A stretch of DNA of 64,000 nucleotides from Halorussus marinus. GTDB lineage: Archaea; Halobacteriota; Halobacteria; Halobacteriales; Haladaptataceae. Under the pieces are notes generated by a model that was not told the origin of the DNA, did not search any database, and was given only the letters and a program-made list of their open reading frames with translations. A program made the translations under genes and the position numbers. Positions 15,600 to 24,358 of the stretch are shown here, piece after piece. How positions within the stretch are numbered: the stretch's first letter is position 1; the number at the start of each line of letters is the position of its first letter. The stretch spans positions 186,001-250,000 of the forward strand of contig NZ_SBIV01000005.1 in the NCBI RefSeq assembly GCF_004765795.1. The letters run 5' to 3'.

Positions 15600-16367
15600 T
15601 CAGCGCCGACTCCCCGCGTAGGACACCTCGATTCGTCCCCAGAGCCGGTAGCTCAGAAGCAGGCCGACCAGCGGACCGAGCCACGAGAGCCCGGTCCGGA
15701 GCAGTCGCCCGAACGGGTTCGGCTCGGTCGTCCGCGCCCCGTAGACCCGATAGTAGCGCCCGTCGTCGACCCGGATCGGCGTCTGCGGGACTTCGATCTC
15801 ACGGGGGGCGACGGCGCGTCCCTCCTGCGCGGCCTCGACCGCGACCGAGGGGGCGTCCGGGCGCTCGGTCGAGGCGTCGATCGAGACGCTCCGGAGCGCC
15901 TCCTCGGCTCCGACCGGTTCGAGCGCGAGGTCGAGCCGATACATCCCGTCCTCGTTGCGCGCCGACCGGTTGGCGACGTAGGCGGTCTCGTAGACGACGC
16001 CGTCGGCCTGCGCGTAGCCGTATGGCTCTATCGGGACCGAGTGGCTCGTCCCCGGATTGCTGGTGTAGATCTCGGAGGGGACCGTGTTGTTCGACGCGAG
16101 GTACTGCTCGAACACGCAGGGTCGGACCGCCCACGCGGTCGTGCAGGCGATCTCGTCGCTGACAGACGCCCCGAGCGGGACGCCCGTGTCGTTCGCGTAC
16201 GCGATTCCACTTTCGTCGTCGATCACGACCTCGGCGCGCTCGTAGACGTACGTCTCCGCGCCGAGGCTCGTCGCGGTGAGCCACAGCGGCGCCGTCAGTA
16301 ACGCGAGCGCGAGGATCGCGAGGAGCGCGTCTCGCTGGAGGGTCGAGAGGCGGCGTTCGGCGGGCAC
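15600..16367 (-). CDS. Bitopic membrane protein with large external domain
   Basis: The 255-residue protein has an N-terminal membrane helix (DALLAILALALLTAPLWLTATSL), an external domain of about 170 residues with N-glycosylation sequons (NDT, NNT, NRS) and two external cysteines (ACTTAWAVRPCVF), and a C-terminal helix (LSWLGPLVGLLLSYRLWG). I recognise no family. It is divergent from the P19-like lipoprotein gene, with 100 bases between them, so shared regulation is possible. Confidence 0.65.
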   Translation of the reverse strand: MPAERRLSTLQRDALLAILALALLTAPLWLTATSLGAETYVYERAEVVIDDESGIAYANDTGVPLGASVSDEIACTTAWAVRPCVFEQYLASNNTVPSEIYTSNPGTSHSVPIEPYGYAQADGVVYETAYVANRSARNEDGMYRLDLALEPVGAEEALRSVSIDASTERPDAPSVAVEAAQEGRAVAPREIEVPQTPIRVDDGRYYRVYGARTTEPNPFGRLLRTGLSWLGPLVGLLLSYRLWGRIEVSYAGSRR

Positions 16368-16467
16368 GTTCGAACGACGGTGGTCGGGCGCCCAAGTAAC
16401 TTCCCGAACTCATCCGGTTTCGACGCGCGTACCAGAATCCGTATTTCCCCGAGGCCGCTACGCTCGG

Positions 16468-17535
16468 ATGATGGACAGACGCGACCTACTGGCCGCCGGC
16501 GCGGCGCTCGGGACAGCGGGGCTCGCCGGCTGTGCCGGGCTCTTCGAGACCCAATCGGCCCGGCGCGGGCAGTTCACGACCGTCGAGGACCGCGGGCCGC
16601 AGGTGTATCATCCCACCCACAGCGACGGCATGACGATGATCGGATCGGGCACCAACGGCCGGTATCGGCTCGGGCTGATGTACAGCTACGCCCACGCCTT
16701 CTGGACGATTACCGGCTCGGACACCAACCGCGCCGACGTGGGCGACGAGGAGACCGTCCACCTGATGGCGACCGTCTGGGACGACGAGACCGGCACCGTC
16801 CTGCCGAGCGCGAACGTCTCCGCGGAGGTGCTGAAGGGGGGCGAGACCGTCGACTCGCGGAGCCTCTGGCCGATGCTCTCGCAGAACATGGGGTATCACT
16901 TCGGGGACAACATGGTCCTCGACGGCGACGGCACCTACACCGCCCGGATCGAGGTGGGCGCGATGCAGGCCCGCCGACTGGGCGCGCTCCGGGACGCTTT
17001 CGACGAGGGGGCGACGATCGAGGTCGAGTTCGACCACGAGCGCTCGACGATCGGCGACCTGCCCTACGAGGAGTTCCCCGACGAGAAGGGGAACGCCGGG
17101 GCGCTCGATCCCGCGGAGATGGACGCCCCGATCGCGCAGGTCCCCGAACCCGACGCGCTCCCCGGGACGGTGCTCGGATCGGCGACCAGCGGCGACGCCG
17201 AGTTCGTCGCGTTCCGCCCGGACGACGCCCCCGAGTTCGTCGACGGCGGGGCGTACCTCGCGGTGTCGCCCCGGACGCCGTACAACCGCTATCCGCTGCC
17301 GTTCATGGGGTTGGCGGGGACCCTCTCGCGGGGCGGCGAGACCCTGTTCGAGGACAGATTCGAACCCGCGGTCGGTCCCGAGATCGGCTATCACTACGGC
17401 GCGGGCGTCGAGGCCGTCGAGTCGGGCGACTCGCTCGCGCTGGCGGTCAACACCCCGCCGGGAGTCGCGCGCCACGAGGGCTACGAGACCGCGTTCATCG
17501 ACATGCCCGAGATGGACCTGACGCTCGAAGCCTGA
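16468..17535 (+). CDS. P19/Tp34-like iron-binding Tat lipoprotein
   Basis: The 355-residue protein starts with a Tat-type signal (DRRDLLAAG, hydrophobic core) ending in the lipobox LAGC. Residues about 60-170 match the P19/Tp34 domain (pfam10634 type): YRLGLMYSYAHAFWTITG, then VHLMATVWDDETGTVLP, then MLSQNMGYHFGDNMVLDGDGTY, with methionine and histidine positions like those that bind metal in P19. A second domain of similar fold fills the C-terminal half (MGLAGTLSRGGETLFED, GYHYGAGVEAVESGD). P19 proteins deliver iron to FTR1-type permeases. ATGs at 16468 and 16471 are both usable. No permease gene is adjacent. Confidence 0.75.
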   Translation: MMDRRDLLAAGAALGTAGLAGCAGLFETQSARRGQFTTVEDRGPQVYHPTHSDGMTMIGSGTNGRYRLGLMYSYAHAFWTITGSDTNRADVGDEETVHLMATVWDDETGTVLPSANVSAEVLKGGETVDSRSLWPMLSQNMGYHFGDNMVLDGDGTYTARIEVGAMQARRLGALRDAFDEGATIEVEFDHERSTIGDLPYEEFPDEKGNAGALDPAEMDAPIAQVPEPDALPGTVLGSATSGDAEFVAFRPDDAPEFVDGGAYLAVSPRTPYNRYPLPFMGLAGTLSRGGETLFEDRFEPAVGPEIGYHYGAGVEAVESGDSLALAVNTPPGVARHEGYETAFIDMPEMDLTLEA

Positions 17536-17650
17536 TCGGTAGGCGTTCGGCGTAGTCGTCTCTGGATATGACCGCGTCTCGCGCCGGCGTCGATGGCCGA
17601 ACCGACCCGGGCGCGGCGACGCCGGCGGTCTCGGCTCGGACGGGCGCCAA

Positions 17651-17672
17651 TAAATAGGCAATATTTGCCTAT
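17651..17672 (+). promoter_or_regulatory. Palindromic operator in the phnD promoter
   Basis: Bases 17654-17672 read ATAGGCAA-TAT-TTGCCTAT, with perfect 8-bp arms, inside the AT-rich promoter (TATA-like TAAATAGG 17651-17658). The ATG of phnD is about 50 bases downstream. The arm overlap with the TATA element suggests repression by a dimeric regulator, for example one sensing phosphate. Confidence 0.65.
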
Positions 17673-17720
17673 AAGAAAAGAAGAAATTGCACATTCATTG
17701 CAACCCCGGTGGGGGTTCCG

Positions 17721-18836
17721 ATGCCAAACGACACCACGCGCCGCGCGTTCCTCGTGGGGACGGGGACCGCGGCGACGGCGTTTCTGACGGGGCGTGCCGG
17801 GGCGACAACGAGCCAAGAGACTACCACCGCCGGGGGCCAAGAGACCACCACCGGCGACGGCGCCGACCAGCAGTTCGACTTCCCGGTGACGACAGACGTG
17901 CTTCTCGACGAGGGGTTCGAGACCGGGAACATCGAGGATCTCGAACGGATGGAAGAGCGCGAGGAGCCGCGATACGGCGGGCCGGTCGAGGAGACGCCCG
18001 AGTCCGAAGGCGATCTCATCGATCCCGACCGGCTGACGTTCTCGCTCGCGCCGACCGAGGACCCGGCGGTGTATCAGGACACGATGCAACCGCTGCTCGA
18101 CAACATCGCCGAGGAGACCGGGAAGACCGTCGAGTTCTTCCCGCTGAACTCCTACGCCGCACAGGTGGAGGCGATGCGGTCCGAACGGCTCCACATCGGC
18201 GGGTTCTCGACCGGGACGGTGCCGTTCGCGGTGAACCTCGCGGGCGCGGTGCCGTTCTCGATCCAGGTGTCCGACGAGGGCGACTTCGGCTATCGGCTCT
18301 GGGCCATCACGCAGGCCGACAACGACGAGATAAACAGCGTCGAGGACTACGCGGGCAACACCATCGCCCACACCGAACCCACATCGAACTCGGGCAACCT
18401 CGCGCCGCGGGCGATCTTCGAGGACCAGTTCGGCGTCGTGCCGGGCGAGGACTACGAGGTCGAGTTCTCCGGGGGTCACCAGCAGAGCGCGCTCGGGGTC
18501 GCGAACGACGACTACGCCGGCGCGCCGGTGTGTAGCACCTGCTACGCCCGCGTGGTCGACGCCGACCAGATCGATCCGACCCAGATCAAGTGCGTGTTCG
18601 CGAGCCGGCCGTTCCCGACCACGGGGTTCTGTTACCGGTACAACCTCACGCCGGAGCTTCAGGAGGGGATCCGGGCGGCGTTCCTCGAGTACGACTACTC
18701 CGATACCTCGATCGCCGAGCAGTTCGAGGGCCGGGGCCAGTGGATCGACGTCGACTACGCCAGCGCGTGGGACGTGATCCTCACGATCCAGGAGGCCAAC
18801 GAGGTCGAGTACGAGGAGGGCGAGATCGGCGAGTGA
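17721..18836 (+). CDS. phnD: PhnD-type phosphonate/phosphate ABC transporter binding protein
   Basis: The 371-residue protein has a Tat signal ([20 protein letters not shown]), a Thr/Gly/Glu-rich linker near residues 30-55, and a PhnD-like periplasmic-binding fold: [36 protein letters not shown] in pieces, then [12 protein letters not shown], then [13 protein letters not shown]. It captures phosphonate, phosphite or phosphate outside the cell for the PhnC-PhnE importer encoded next. The frame begins at 17709, but the ATG at 17721 sits at the Tat signal. The promoter carries a palindrome at 17654-17672. A 124-base gap with its own promoter separates it from phnC. Confidence 0.88.
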   Translation: MPNDTTRRAFLVGTGTAATAFLTGRAGATTSQETTTAGGQETTTGDGADQQFDFPVTTDVLLDEGFETGNIEDLERMEEREEPRYGGPVEETPESEGDLIDPDRLTFSLAPTEDPAVYQDTMQPLLDNIAEETGKTVEFFPLNSYAAQVEAMRSERLHIGGFSTGTVPFAVNLAGAVPFSIQVSDEGDFGYRLWAITQADNDEINSVEDYAGNTIAHTEPTSNSGNLAPRAIFEDQFGVVPGEDYEVEFSGGHQQSALGVANDDYAGAPVCSTCYARVVDADQIDPTQIKCVFASRPFPTTGFCYRYNLTPELQEGIRAAFLEYDYSDTSIAEQFEGRGQWIDVDYASAWDVILTIQEANEVEYEEGEIGE

Positions 18837-18888
18837 CCGCCGGGCGGCCACCGCGGTCGGGGCCGAGGCCCGGCCGCGACGGATGCAA

Positions 18889-18899
18889 CTTATTTATCA
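18889..18899 (+). promoter_or_regulatory. Internal promoter of phnC
   Basis: A TATA-like CTTATTTATCA occurs at 18889-18899 within otherwise GC-rich sequence, 62 bases before the phnC ATG. It would allow the ATPase and permeases to be expressed apart from phnD. Confidence 0.5.
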
Positions 18900-18960
18900 T
18901 AGAAGAGCATTACGTTTCGGTAGCTGCCGAGAGCCGTATCGGGAGCGGGGGAGTGGACGC

Positions 18961-19764
18961 ATGCTTACTGTCAGTGACTTACACAAGACCTACGAGACCG
19001 GCGACGAGGCGCTCGGGGGCGTCTCGATGGAGGTGTCGGGAAACGAGATCGTCGCCATCGTCGGCCCGAGCGGCGCCGGAAAGAGCACGCTCATCAGGTG
19101 TATCAACCGTTTGACCGAGCCGACCGCCGGGGAGGTGTGGCTCGACGACACCGAGATCACGGGCCTCGACACCGCCGAACTCCGGAAGGCACGGCGGGAC
19201 ATGGGGATGATCTTTCAGGAGTTCAACCTCGTCGAGCGGCTCACCGTGATGGAGAACGTCCTCTCGGGGCGACTCGGCTACACCAGCAACTGGAAGGCGC
19301 TCCGTCGGAAGTTCGCGGGCGAGGACGTCCAGCGCGCCTACGAGATCCTCGATCGAGTCGGGCTCGGGGGGTACGACAACAGCCGCGCCGACGAGCTGTC
19401 GGGGGGCCAGCGCCAGCGGGTCGGCATCGCGCGGGCGGTGATCCAGCGCCCCAAGATACTGCTGGTCGACGAGCCCACCAGCAGTCTCGACCCCGAGACC
19501 TCCCGGTCGGTGATGGAGCTACTGACCGACATCGCGACCGACGACGACATCCCCGTACTGATCAACATCCACGAGATCGATCTCGCGATCGACTACGCCG
19601 ACCGGATCGTCGGGCTCTCGGACGGCGAGATCGTCTTCGAGGGGCCGCCCGAGGCGCTCGACGAGGAGGGTCGGGACGTGATCTACCGCGGCGGGGAGTC
19701 GCGAGTCGGCCGGGCGGCGCCCGACGAGACGACCGACTCGCTCACCACCGAGAAACGGGAGTGA
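18961..19764 (+). CDS. phnC: PhnC-type ABC transporter ATPase
   Basis: The 267-residue ATPase has a Walker A GPSGAGKS at residues 35-42, the Q-loop [14 protein letters not shown], the signature [14 protein letters not shown], the Walker [13 protein letters not shown] and the switch histidine in INIHEIDLA. The [13 protein letters not shown] and [19 protein letters not shown] segments are those of PhnC. It energises import through the two PhnE permeases that follow. The ATG at 18961 is preferred over an upstream in-frame start at 18883, which lies inside the promoter. Confidence 0.93.
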   Translation: MLTVSDLHKTYETGDEALGGVSMEVSGNEIVAIVGPSGAGKSTLIRCINRLTEPTAGEVWLDDTEITGLDTAELRKARRDMGMIFQEFNLVERLTVMENVLSGRLGYTSNWKALRRKFAGEDVQRAYEILDRVGLGGYDNSRADELSGGQRQRVGIARAVIQRPKILLVDEPTSSLDPETSRSVMELLTDIATDDDIPVLINIHEIDLAIDYADRIVGLSDGEIVFEGPPEALDEEGRDVIYRGGESRVGRAAPDETTDSLTTEKRE

Positions 19765-19768
19765 TGGG

Positions 19769-20587
19769 ATGTCGCTCGAAGAGCAAACGTCGACCGAGTA
19801 CGGCTCGTGGGAGCGTCCGAGCGCCTTCTACAACAAGTACATCAAGTGGGTCATCTACGGACTCATCGTGGTGTTCGTGGTCTGGAGCATGTGGGACATC
19901 CGGATCTCGTTCGCCCGGTTCGTCGCGGGGATCGACGCCGCGGTGGATCTGGTCCAGAACATGGTGCCGCCCGAGCTCACGCCCCGCAAGCGCGAACTCC
20001 TCGTCGAGGGGCTCGTCGAGAGCATCAACATGTCGATCGTGGCGACGGTCATCGGCATCCTAATCAGCCTCCCCGTGGGGTTTCTCGCGGCCGAGAACCT
20101 GATGCCGTCGTCGGTGTACTACGCTAGCCGCGGGGTGATCTCGATTTCGCGGTCGTTCCACGAGCTCATCGTCGCCATCGTCGCGGTCAAGGCGGTCGGG
20201 TTCGGCCCGCTGGCGGGCGTGATCGCGCTGTCGTTCAAGACCATCGGGTTCTTCGGGAAACTGCTCGCCGAGGAGCTCGAAGACATCGACAGTGGCCAAC
20301 TCGACGCGATACGGGCGGTCGGCGGGAGCCGGTTTCAGGTGTTGCTGTACGGCGTCCTCCCGCAGGTGTTGCCGCGGATCGTCGGACTCAGCATCTACCG
20401 GTGGGACATCAACATCCGCCACAGCACCGTGGTCGGCATCGTCGGGGCGGGCGGGATCGGCGTGACCCTGCTCAACTCCTTCCAGAAGTACGATTACGAC
20501 TTCAGCCTCACGATCATCCTCGCGATCGTCGCGATCGTCCTCGTTGGCGAGGCCGTCAGCGCGATCGTCCGCAGGAGGGTCCAGTGA
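19769..20587 (+). CDS. phnE: PhnE-type ABC transporter permease, first copy
   Basis: The 272-residue protein has an N-terminal membrane helix and the BPD_transp_1 core with five further helices. The PhnE motifs are clear: SLPVGFLAAENLMPS, ISRSFHELIVAIVAVKAVGFGPLAGV and the cytoplasmic EAA-like loop LDAIRAVGGSRFQVLLYGVLPQ that docks on PhnC. It begins 5 bases after the phnC stop and its TGA overlaps the next ATG by one base, so the three genes are cotranslated. The substrate is phosphonate or phosphate-like by family only. Confidence 0.92.
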   Translation: MSLEEQTSTEYGSWERPSAFYNKYIKWVIYGLIVVFVVWSMWDIRISFARFVAGIDAAVDLVQNMVPPELTPRKRELLVEGLVESINMSIVATVIGILISLPVGFLAAENLMPSSVYYASRGVISISRSFHELIVAIVAVKAVGFGPLAGVIALSFKTIGFFGKLLAEELEDIDSGQLDAIRAVGGSRFQVLLYGVLPQVLPRIVGLSIYRWDINIRHSTVVGIVGAGGIGVTLLNSFQKYDYDFSLTIILAIVAIVLVGEAVSAIVRRRVQ

Positions 20588-21387
20588 TGGCCGCAGAATC
20601 AGACGACCGCGAGTGGCGGCGGTTCTCGCCGACCCAGCGGGCGCTCCGCGCGCTCGGGGTCGGACTCGCCGTCGCCGCCTTCGTGGTCTCGTGGCGGGCG
20701 CTTGACATCAACTACGAGTACGCCGCGACCGCGCCGCGGGAGACCTACGATCTGCTCAGCCGGATGTACCCGCCCGACCTCGGGTACGTCACCGAGATCC
20801 TCCCGCCGCTGATCGAGACGATCCACATCTCGATCCTCGGGACCGCGTTCGCGGTCCTGATCTCGCTCCCGATCGCGTTCCTCGCGGCCGAGAACACCTC
20901 GCCGAACCGGGCGACCTACTACCTGGGGAAGTTCATCGTGTCGTTCACCCGGTCGGTGAACGTCATCATCTGGGCGCTCATCTTCGTGGTGCTGTTCGGG
21001 TCGGGCGCGCTCGCGGGCGTGCTGGCGATCGCGGTCCGGTCGATCGGGTTCACCGCGAAGCTCATCGCAGAGGGAATCGAGGAGATCGACCACGGGCAGG
21101 TCGAGGCGATCCGGGCCACCGGCGCGAGCCCGTTTCAGGTGCTGATGTACGCCATCGCGCCCCAGATCAAGCCCGCGTTCGTCGGCGTCTCGACCTACCG
21201 GTGGGACATCAACGTCCGGGCCTCGACCATCATCGGGTTCGTGGGCGCCGGCGGCATCGGAGTAGCGCTCACGACCAGCATCAACTCCTTCGCGTGGGAC
21301 AACGTGCTGACGATCCTGATCGCGATCCTCGGCGTGGTCGTCTTCAGCGAGGTCTTCTCGGCGTACATGCGCCGGAAGGTCCGATAG
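20587..21387 (+). CDS. phnE: PhnE-type ABC transporter permease, second copy
   Basis: This 266-residue permease is a diverged paralogue of the preceding one: SLPIAFLAAENTSPN, TRSVNVIIWALIFVVLFGSGALAGVL and the EAA loop VEAIRATGASPFQVLMYAIAPQ. Two different PhnE subunits probably form a heterodimeric channel, as in other operons with paired phnE genes. It is the last gene of the unit. No C-P lyase, phosphonatase or phosphite dehydrogenase gene follows within the window, so the operon itself does not show how the substrate is used. A GDPD gene lies tail-to-tail 48 bases on. Confidence 0.92.
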   Translation: MAAESDDREWRRFSPTQRALRALGVGLAVAAFVVSWRALDINYEYAATAPRETYDLLSRMYPPDLGYVTEILPPLIETIHISILGTAFAVLISLPIAFLAAENTSPNRATYYLGKFIVSFTRSVNVIIWALIFVVLFGSGALAGVLAIAVRSIGFTAKLIAEGIEEIDHGQVEAIRATGASPFQVLMYAIAPQIKPAFVGVSTYRWDINVRASTIIGFVGAGGIGVALTTSINSFAWDNVLTILIAILGVVVFSEVFSAYMRRKVR

Positions 21388-21435
21388 CGAGACCGCCCCG
21401 GACTCGGTCCCCGGCCCCTCGCGGGCCGGCGGAAC

Positions 21436-22440
21436 TCAGACCGCGCCCGCGCCGTATCGCTGAAGCCCGTCGTAGTCGGCGATGAGCCCGTCGACCCCGG
21501 CCTCCTGTAACTGCTCGGCCTGCCGCCACGTCTGGACCGTCCAGACGTTGACCGCCCGGCCGGCGTCGTGGGCCTCCGCGATCAGGTCGACGTCGGCGAA
21601 CGTCTCGGGCTCCTGACCGTCGTAGTATTCGTTCCCGAAGAAGTCGGTACCCCGGATCATGTTGCGCGGCGGGTGAAGCGCCTCGCAGTCGTACTCCTCG
21701 GTGATCGCCAGCCCCTCCTCGATGGAGTCCCAGAACAGAAACGCGATCGGGACGCCGTCGTCGACCTCCCGGACCGCCGCCAGCGCGCCCTCCTGGAACG
21801 ACGAGACGAGCACCTCGTTGTCGTGGTCCGCGGCGATCGCGAGCGCGTCCTCGGCGAGGTCCATCCACAGTTCCGTCTGGGTCTCGAGCGCCTCGCCGTC
21901 GAGGTTCTCCGCGAAGCGGATATCCGCAGAGCCGGGGTTCTTGAACTCGATGTTCACGCCCACCTCCGACGGGATCGCCCGCATCGCCTCCCCGAGTCTG
22001 GGGATGGGCTCGTCGGTTCCCAGTACCCGGAGCTCGCGGAGCCGATCGGTCGGGGTCTCCCAGACGTACTGGTCGGCCATCCTCTCGGGGGCATCGGTGA
22101 GCCGCCCGAGCGTGTCGTCGTGAAACACCATCACGTCGCCGTCGGCCGACGGCATGATGTCGATCTCGATCATGTCGGCCTTCACCCGGTCGGCGGTCGG
22201 CGGCGACTGGCCGGCGACCGACCCTCGGATCGCCCCGAGGGTGTTCTCCGGGTAGAGCCCGGCGAACCCGCGGTGGGCGACGAGCGACGCGGCGTCCGCG
22301 CCGCCTTGGGTCGGCGGCCGTCGCTCGGCGTCCGTCGACTCGTCGGCCCCGCTCGTAGCGCTCGCCGCTCCACCCACGAGAGATGCACCCGTCACTTTGA
22401 GGAACGTCCGTCGGGACAGTTCTTGTATTTTCCCCAGCAT
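21436..22440 (-). CDS. Tat-exported glycerophosphodiester phosphodiesterase
   Basis: The 334-residue protein begins with a Tat signal (SRRTFLK, residues 9-15) and continues into a GDPD barrel. It has the catalytic AHRGFAGLYPENT (H56, R57, E65), the metal-binding IEIDIMPSADGDVMVFHDDT, INIEFKNPG-like strand, VLVSSFQEGAL and the closing VNVWTVQTWRQ. Such enzymes split glycerophosphodiesters from membrane lipids into glycerol 3-phosphate and an alcohol. Export suggests scavenging of glycerol phosphate outside the cell. Its convergence with the phn importer fits a phosphorus-acquisition region. Confidence 0.92.
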   Translation of the reverse strand: MLGKIQELSRRTFLKVTGASLVGGAASATSGADESTDAERRPPTQGGADAASLVAHRGFAGLYPENTLGAIRGSVAGQSPPTADRVKADMIEIDIMPSADGDVMVFHDDTLGRLTDAPERMADQYVWETPTDRLRELRVLGTDEPIPRLGEAMRAIPSEVGVNIEFKNPGSADIRFAENLDGEALETQTELWMDLAEDALAIAADHDNEVLVSSFQEGALAAVREVDDGVPIAFLFWDSIEEGLAITEEYDCEALHPPRNMIRGTDFFGNEYYDGQEPETFADVDLIAEAHDAGRAVNVWTVQTWRQAEQLQEAGVDGLIADYDGLQRYGAGAV

Positions 22441-22463
22441 GACGCCCGAGCTACGCCGTCGCC

Positions 22464-22492
22464 GATAAAAGTAATTATTAATTCATAGTTTC
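22464..22492 (-). promoter_or_regulatory. Promoter of the exported GDPD gene
   Basis: On the minus strand CGAAACT (BRE-like) is followed by an unusually long AT-rich run, ATGAATTAATAATTACTTTT, about 20-40 bases upstream of the ATG at 22440. It is one of the most AT-rich stretches in the window and indicates a strong or tightly controlled promoter. Confidence 0.55.
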
Positions 22493-22587
22493 GTGACCGG
22501 GCCGAATCTAACCCCGGACGCGGAGCGCGGTCGGGACCGGCGCGCCGAACGCTTATCCACTCGCGACCCGTACCGGTGGCCCAACGA

Positions 22588-22626
22588 ATGAGCGACCACT
22601 CGGGGACGGACGGGAGTTCCCCATGA
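22588..22626 (+). CDS. Possible 12-residue leader peptide
   Basis: An ATG at 22588 opens a frame MSDHSGTDGSSP that stops at 22624-22626. The stop overlaps the ATG of the HAD gene (22623) in the ATGA form used throughout this genome for coupled genes. It may be a leader peptide, a relic of a longer first gene, or chance. The composition is hydrophilic with no regulatory amino-acid run. Confidence 0.25.
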   Translation: MSDHSGTDGSSP

Positions 22627-23396
22627 CCTACGACGGTGCGGTGATCGACCTCGACGGCACGGTGTACCGGGGCGGCGACCTGCTCGCCGGGGCCGACATC
22701 GGTATCGAGGCGTTGCGGCGCCGGACCGCCGTCGCGTTCGTCTCGAACAAGGCGATCGAGCGGCGCGCGGACTACGCCCGGAAGCTCACCGACCTCGGCG
22801 TCCCGACCGAGCCCGGAGAGGTGCTCAACTCCGGCGCGATGACCGCCGACCTGCTCGCCCGGGAGTACCCCGACCGCGCGGCGCTGGTGGTCGGCGAGGC
22901 GCCGCTGGTCGCCGACCTCGAAGCCGCCGGCGTCCGGGTCACCGAGACGCCAGCCGACGCGGGGGTCGTGGTCGCCTCGATGGATCGGTCGTTCGACTAC
23001 GAGACGCTGACCGCGGCGATGAACGCCCTCGACGGCGACGCCGCGTTCGTCGCGACCAACCCCGACCGGACCTGCCCGGTCGCGGACGGCGAGATCCCGG
23101 ACGCCGCGGGCATGATCGGCGCGATCGAGGGCGTCACCGGCCGCGAACTCGACGCGGTCGCGGGCAAACCCTCGCCGACTGCGATGACCGCCGCGACGAA
23201 CCTGCTCGAGGCCGACCCGGGCGACTGCCTGCTGGTGGGCGACCGGCTCGAAACCGACATCGAGATGGGCGAGCGCGCCGGCATGACGACGGTCCTCGTG
23301 CTGACCGGCGTGACCGACGAGGCCGACCTCCGGGAGGCGACGGTCGAACCGGACTACGTGCTCGACTCGCTCGCGTCGATCGAGACGGTGCTGTGA
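22623..23396 (+). CDS. HAD-superfamily phosphatase, NagD/PGP type
   Basis: The 257-residue enzyme has the NagD-like HAD layout: nucleophile motif DLDGTVYRGG (D9, D11), motif II VAFVSNKAIERR, a C2 cap (roughly residues 80-175, with VVVASMDRSFDYETL and FVATNPDRTCPV), lysine motif AGKPSPTAM and motif IV LLVGDRLETDIEMGERAGM. Relatives dephosphorylate phosphoglycolate, glycerol phosphate, nucleotides or p-nitrophenyl phosphate. It could handle glycerol phosphate released by the GDPD encoded divergently, but that is only suggested by position. Confidence 0.9.
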   Translation: MTYDGAVIDLDGTVYRGGDLLAGADIGIEALRRRTAVAFVSNKAIERRADYARKLTDLGVPTEPGEVLNSGAMTADLLAREYPDRAALVVGEAPLVADLEAAGVRVTETPADAGVVVASMDRSFDYETLTAAMNALDGDAAFVATNPDRTCPVADGEIPDAAGMIGAIEGVTGRELDAVAGKPSPTAMTAATNLLEADPGDCLLVGDRLETDIEMGERAGMTTVLVLTGVTDEADLREATVEPDYVLDSLASIETVL

Positions 23397-23412
23397 GCCC
23401 GGCCGACCGAAC

Positions 23413-23841
23413 TCACTCGTCGGCCAGCGGCACCGTCAGGACGGGTACGTCGGCGGTCCGAACCACCTTCTCGGTCACGCTCCCGATGAGATACCGCTCG
23501 ACCCCGCGGCGGCCGTGGGTCCCCATCACGACCAGATCGACGCCGTACTCCTCGATGTAGTCGAGGATCGTCTCGTAGGGGTCGCCCTGCAACACCACGT
23601 CCTCGACGTCGACGCCCCGTGCCTGGGCTCGCTCGACGACGTCGCCGACGATGTCCTCGCCTTCCTCGACCAGCACGTCGCGAGCACCGTCGTCGAGCGT
23701 GGTCGTGCTGTACTGGTTTGTGTCGGCGACGTACAGCGCGTGGACCGACGCGTCGTACGTCGACGCGATGTTGAGCGCGTTTTCGAGGGCGGCCTCGGTC
23801 CCCTCGCTACCGTCGGTCGGGAACAGAACTGTCTCGTACAT
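23413..23841 (-). CDS. Universal stress protein (UspA family), copy 1
   Basis: The 142-residue protein has the USP fold with an N-terminal VLFPTDGSEGTEAALENAL and the ATP-binding motif G-2x-G-9x-G-S at MGTHGRRGVERYLIGSVTEKV. Such single-domain proteins dimerise and bind ATP under stress; their outputs are varied. It is convergent with the HAD gene (17 bases between stops) and is the first of two similar USP genes that flank a DUF2267 gene. Confidence 0.92.
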   Translation of the reverse strand: MYETVLFPTDGSEGTEAALENALNIASTYDASVHALYVADTNQYSTTTLDDGARDVLVEEGEDIVGDVVERAQARGVDVEDVVLQGDPYETILDYIEEYGVDLVVMGTHGRRGVERYLIGSVTEKVVRTADVPVLTVPLADE

Positions 23842-23897
23842 GGAGGGTCATTCGGGTGATAGCCTTTTGACTGTTTCGCGCCGGTCGGTCCGGACGA

Positions 23898-24293
23898 TCA
23901 TTCCTCGACTTCCTCGGCGTCGACCAACTGGAACAGATCGTCGTAGTCGTCGGGGAGCTGGGCCCGGACCTGTTCGAGCTCGCTGCGGGCCACGAGCTCG
24001 CTCACCAGCCCGACCACCACGCGGCCGTAGTAAGCCGCGTCGGACTCGTCGACGTTCGCGCGGTCGGCGACCCGCTCGACGAACTCGCCGTAGTCGAAGC
24101 GCTGGCCCGAGTCGGCGGCTTCGAGGTAGTAGTCGACCTCCATCGGGAGCGGGCCCGCGAGGTCGGTGGCTTCGCCCGGTTGGAGGCGCTCGCCCAGCGT
24201 GGTCAGCACGGCTCGCGTCGCCCGAACGGCTCGGCTCTGCTCGGGCAGTTCGAGGCGGTTCTGGACCTGCCCCATGAACTCGTTGTACTGCAT
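23898..24293 (-). CDS. DUF2267 family protein
   Basis: The 131-residue protein matches DUF2267: an N-terminal MQYNEFMGQVQNRLELPEQSRAVRATRAVLTTLGERLQPGEATDLAGPLP in several blocks, followed by helical segments with FDYGEFVERVADRANV. The family is small, all-helical and of unknown function, often next to stress proteins. The ATG at 24293 is the family start; the longer frame to 24770 is antisense to the second USP gene and is not coding. A TATA-centred inverted repeat lies in the region shared with the divergent USP gene. Confidence 0.85.
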   Translation of the reverse strand: MQYNEFMGQVQNRLELPEQSRAVRATRAVLTTLGERLQPGEATDLAGPLPMEVDYYLEAADSGQRFDYGEFVERVADRANVDESDAAYYGRVVVGLVSELVARSELEQVRAQLPDDYDDLFQLVDAEEVEE

Positions 24294-24358
24294 GCGTCCC
24301 GGTACCACTGTCGGGGTGAAAGGCGTGGCGGCAGGTCGAGGTCGGGACGGCGACGGTA

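Noticed and set aside
22464..22492. AT-rich patch as a replication-origin DUE
   Set aside because: It fits a BRE/TATA promoter for the GDPD gene, with no ORB-like repeats or cdc6/orc1 gene nearby.
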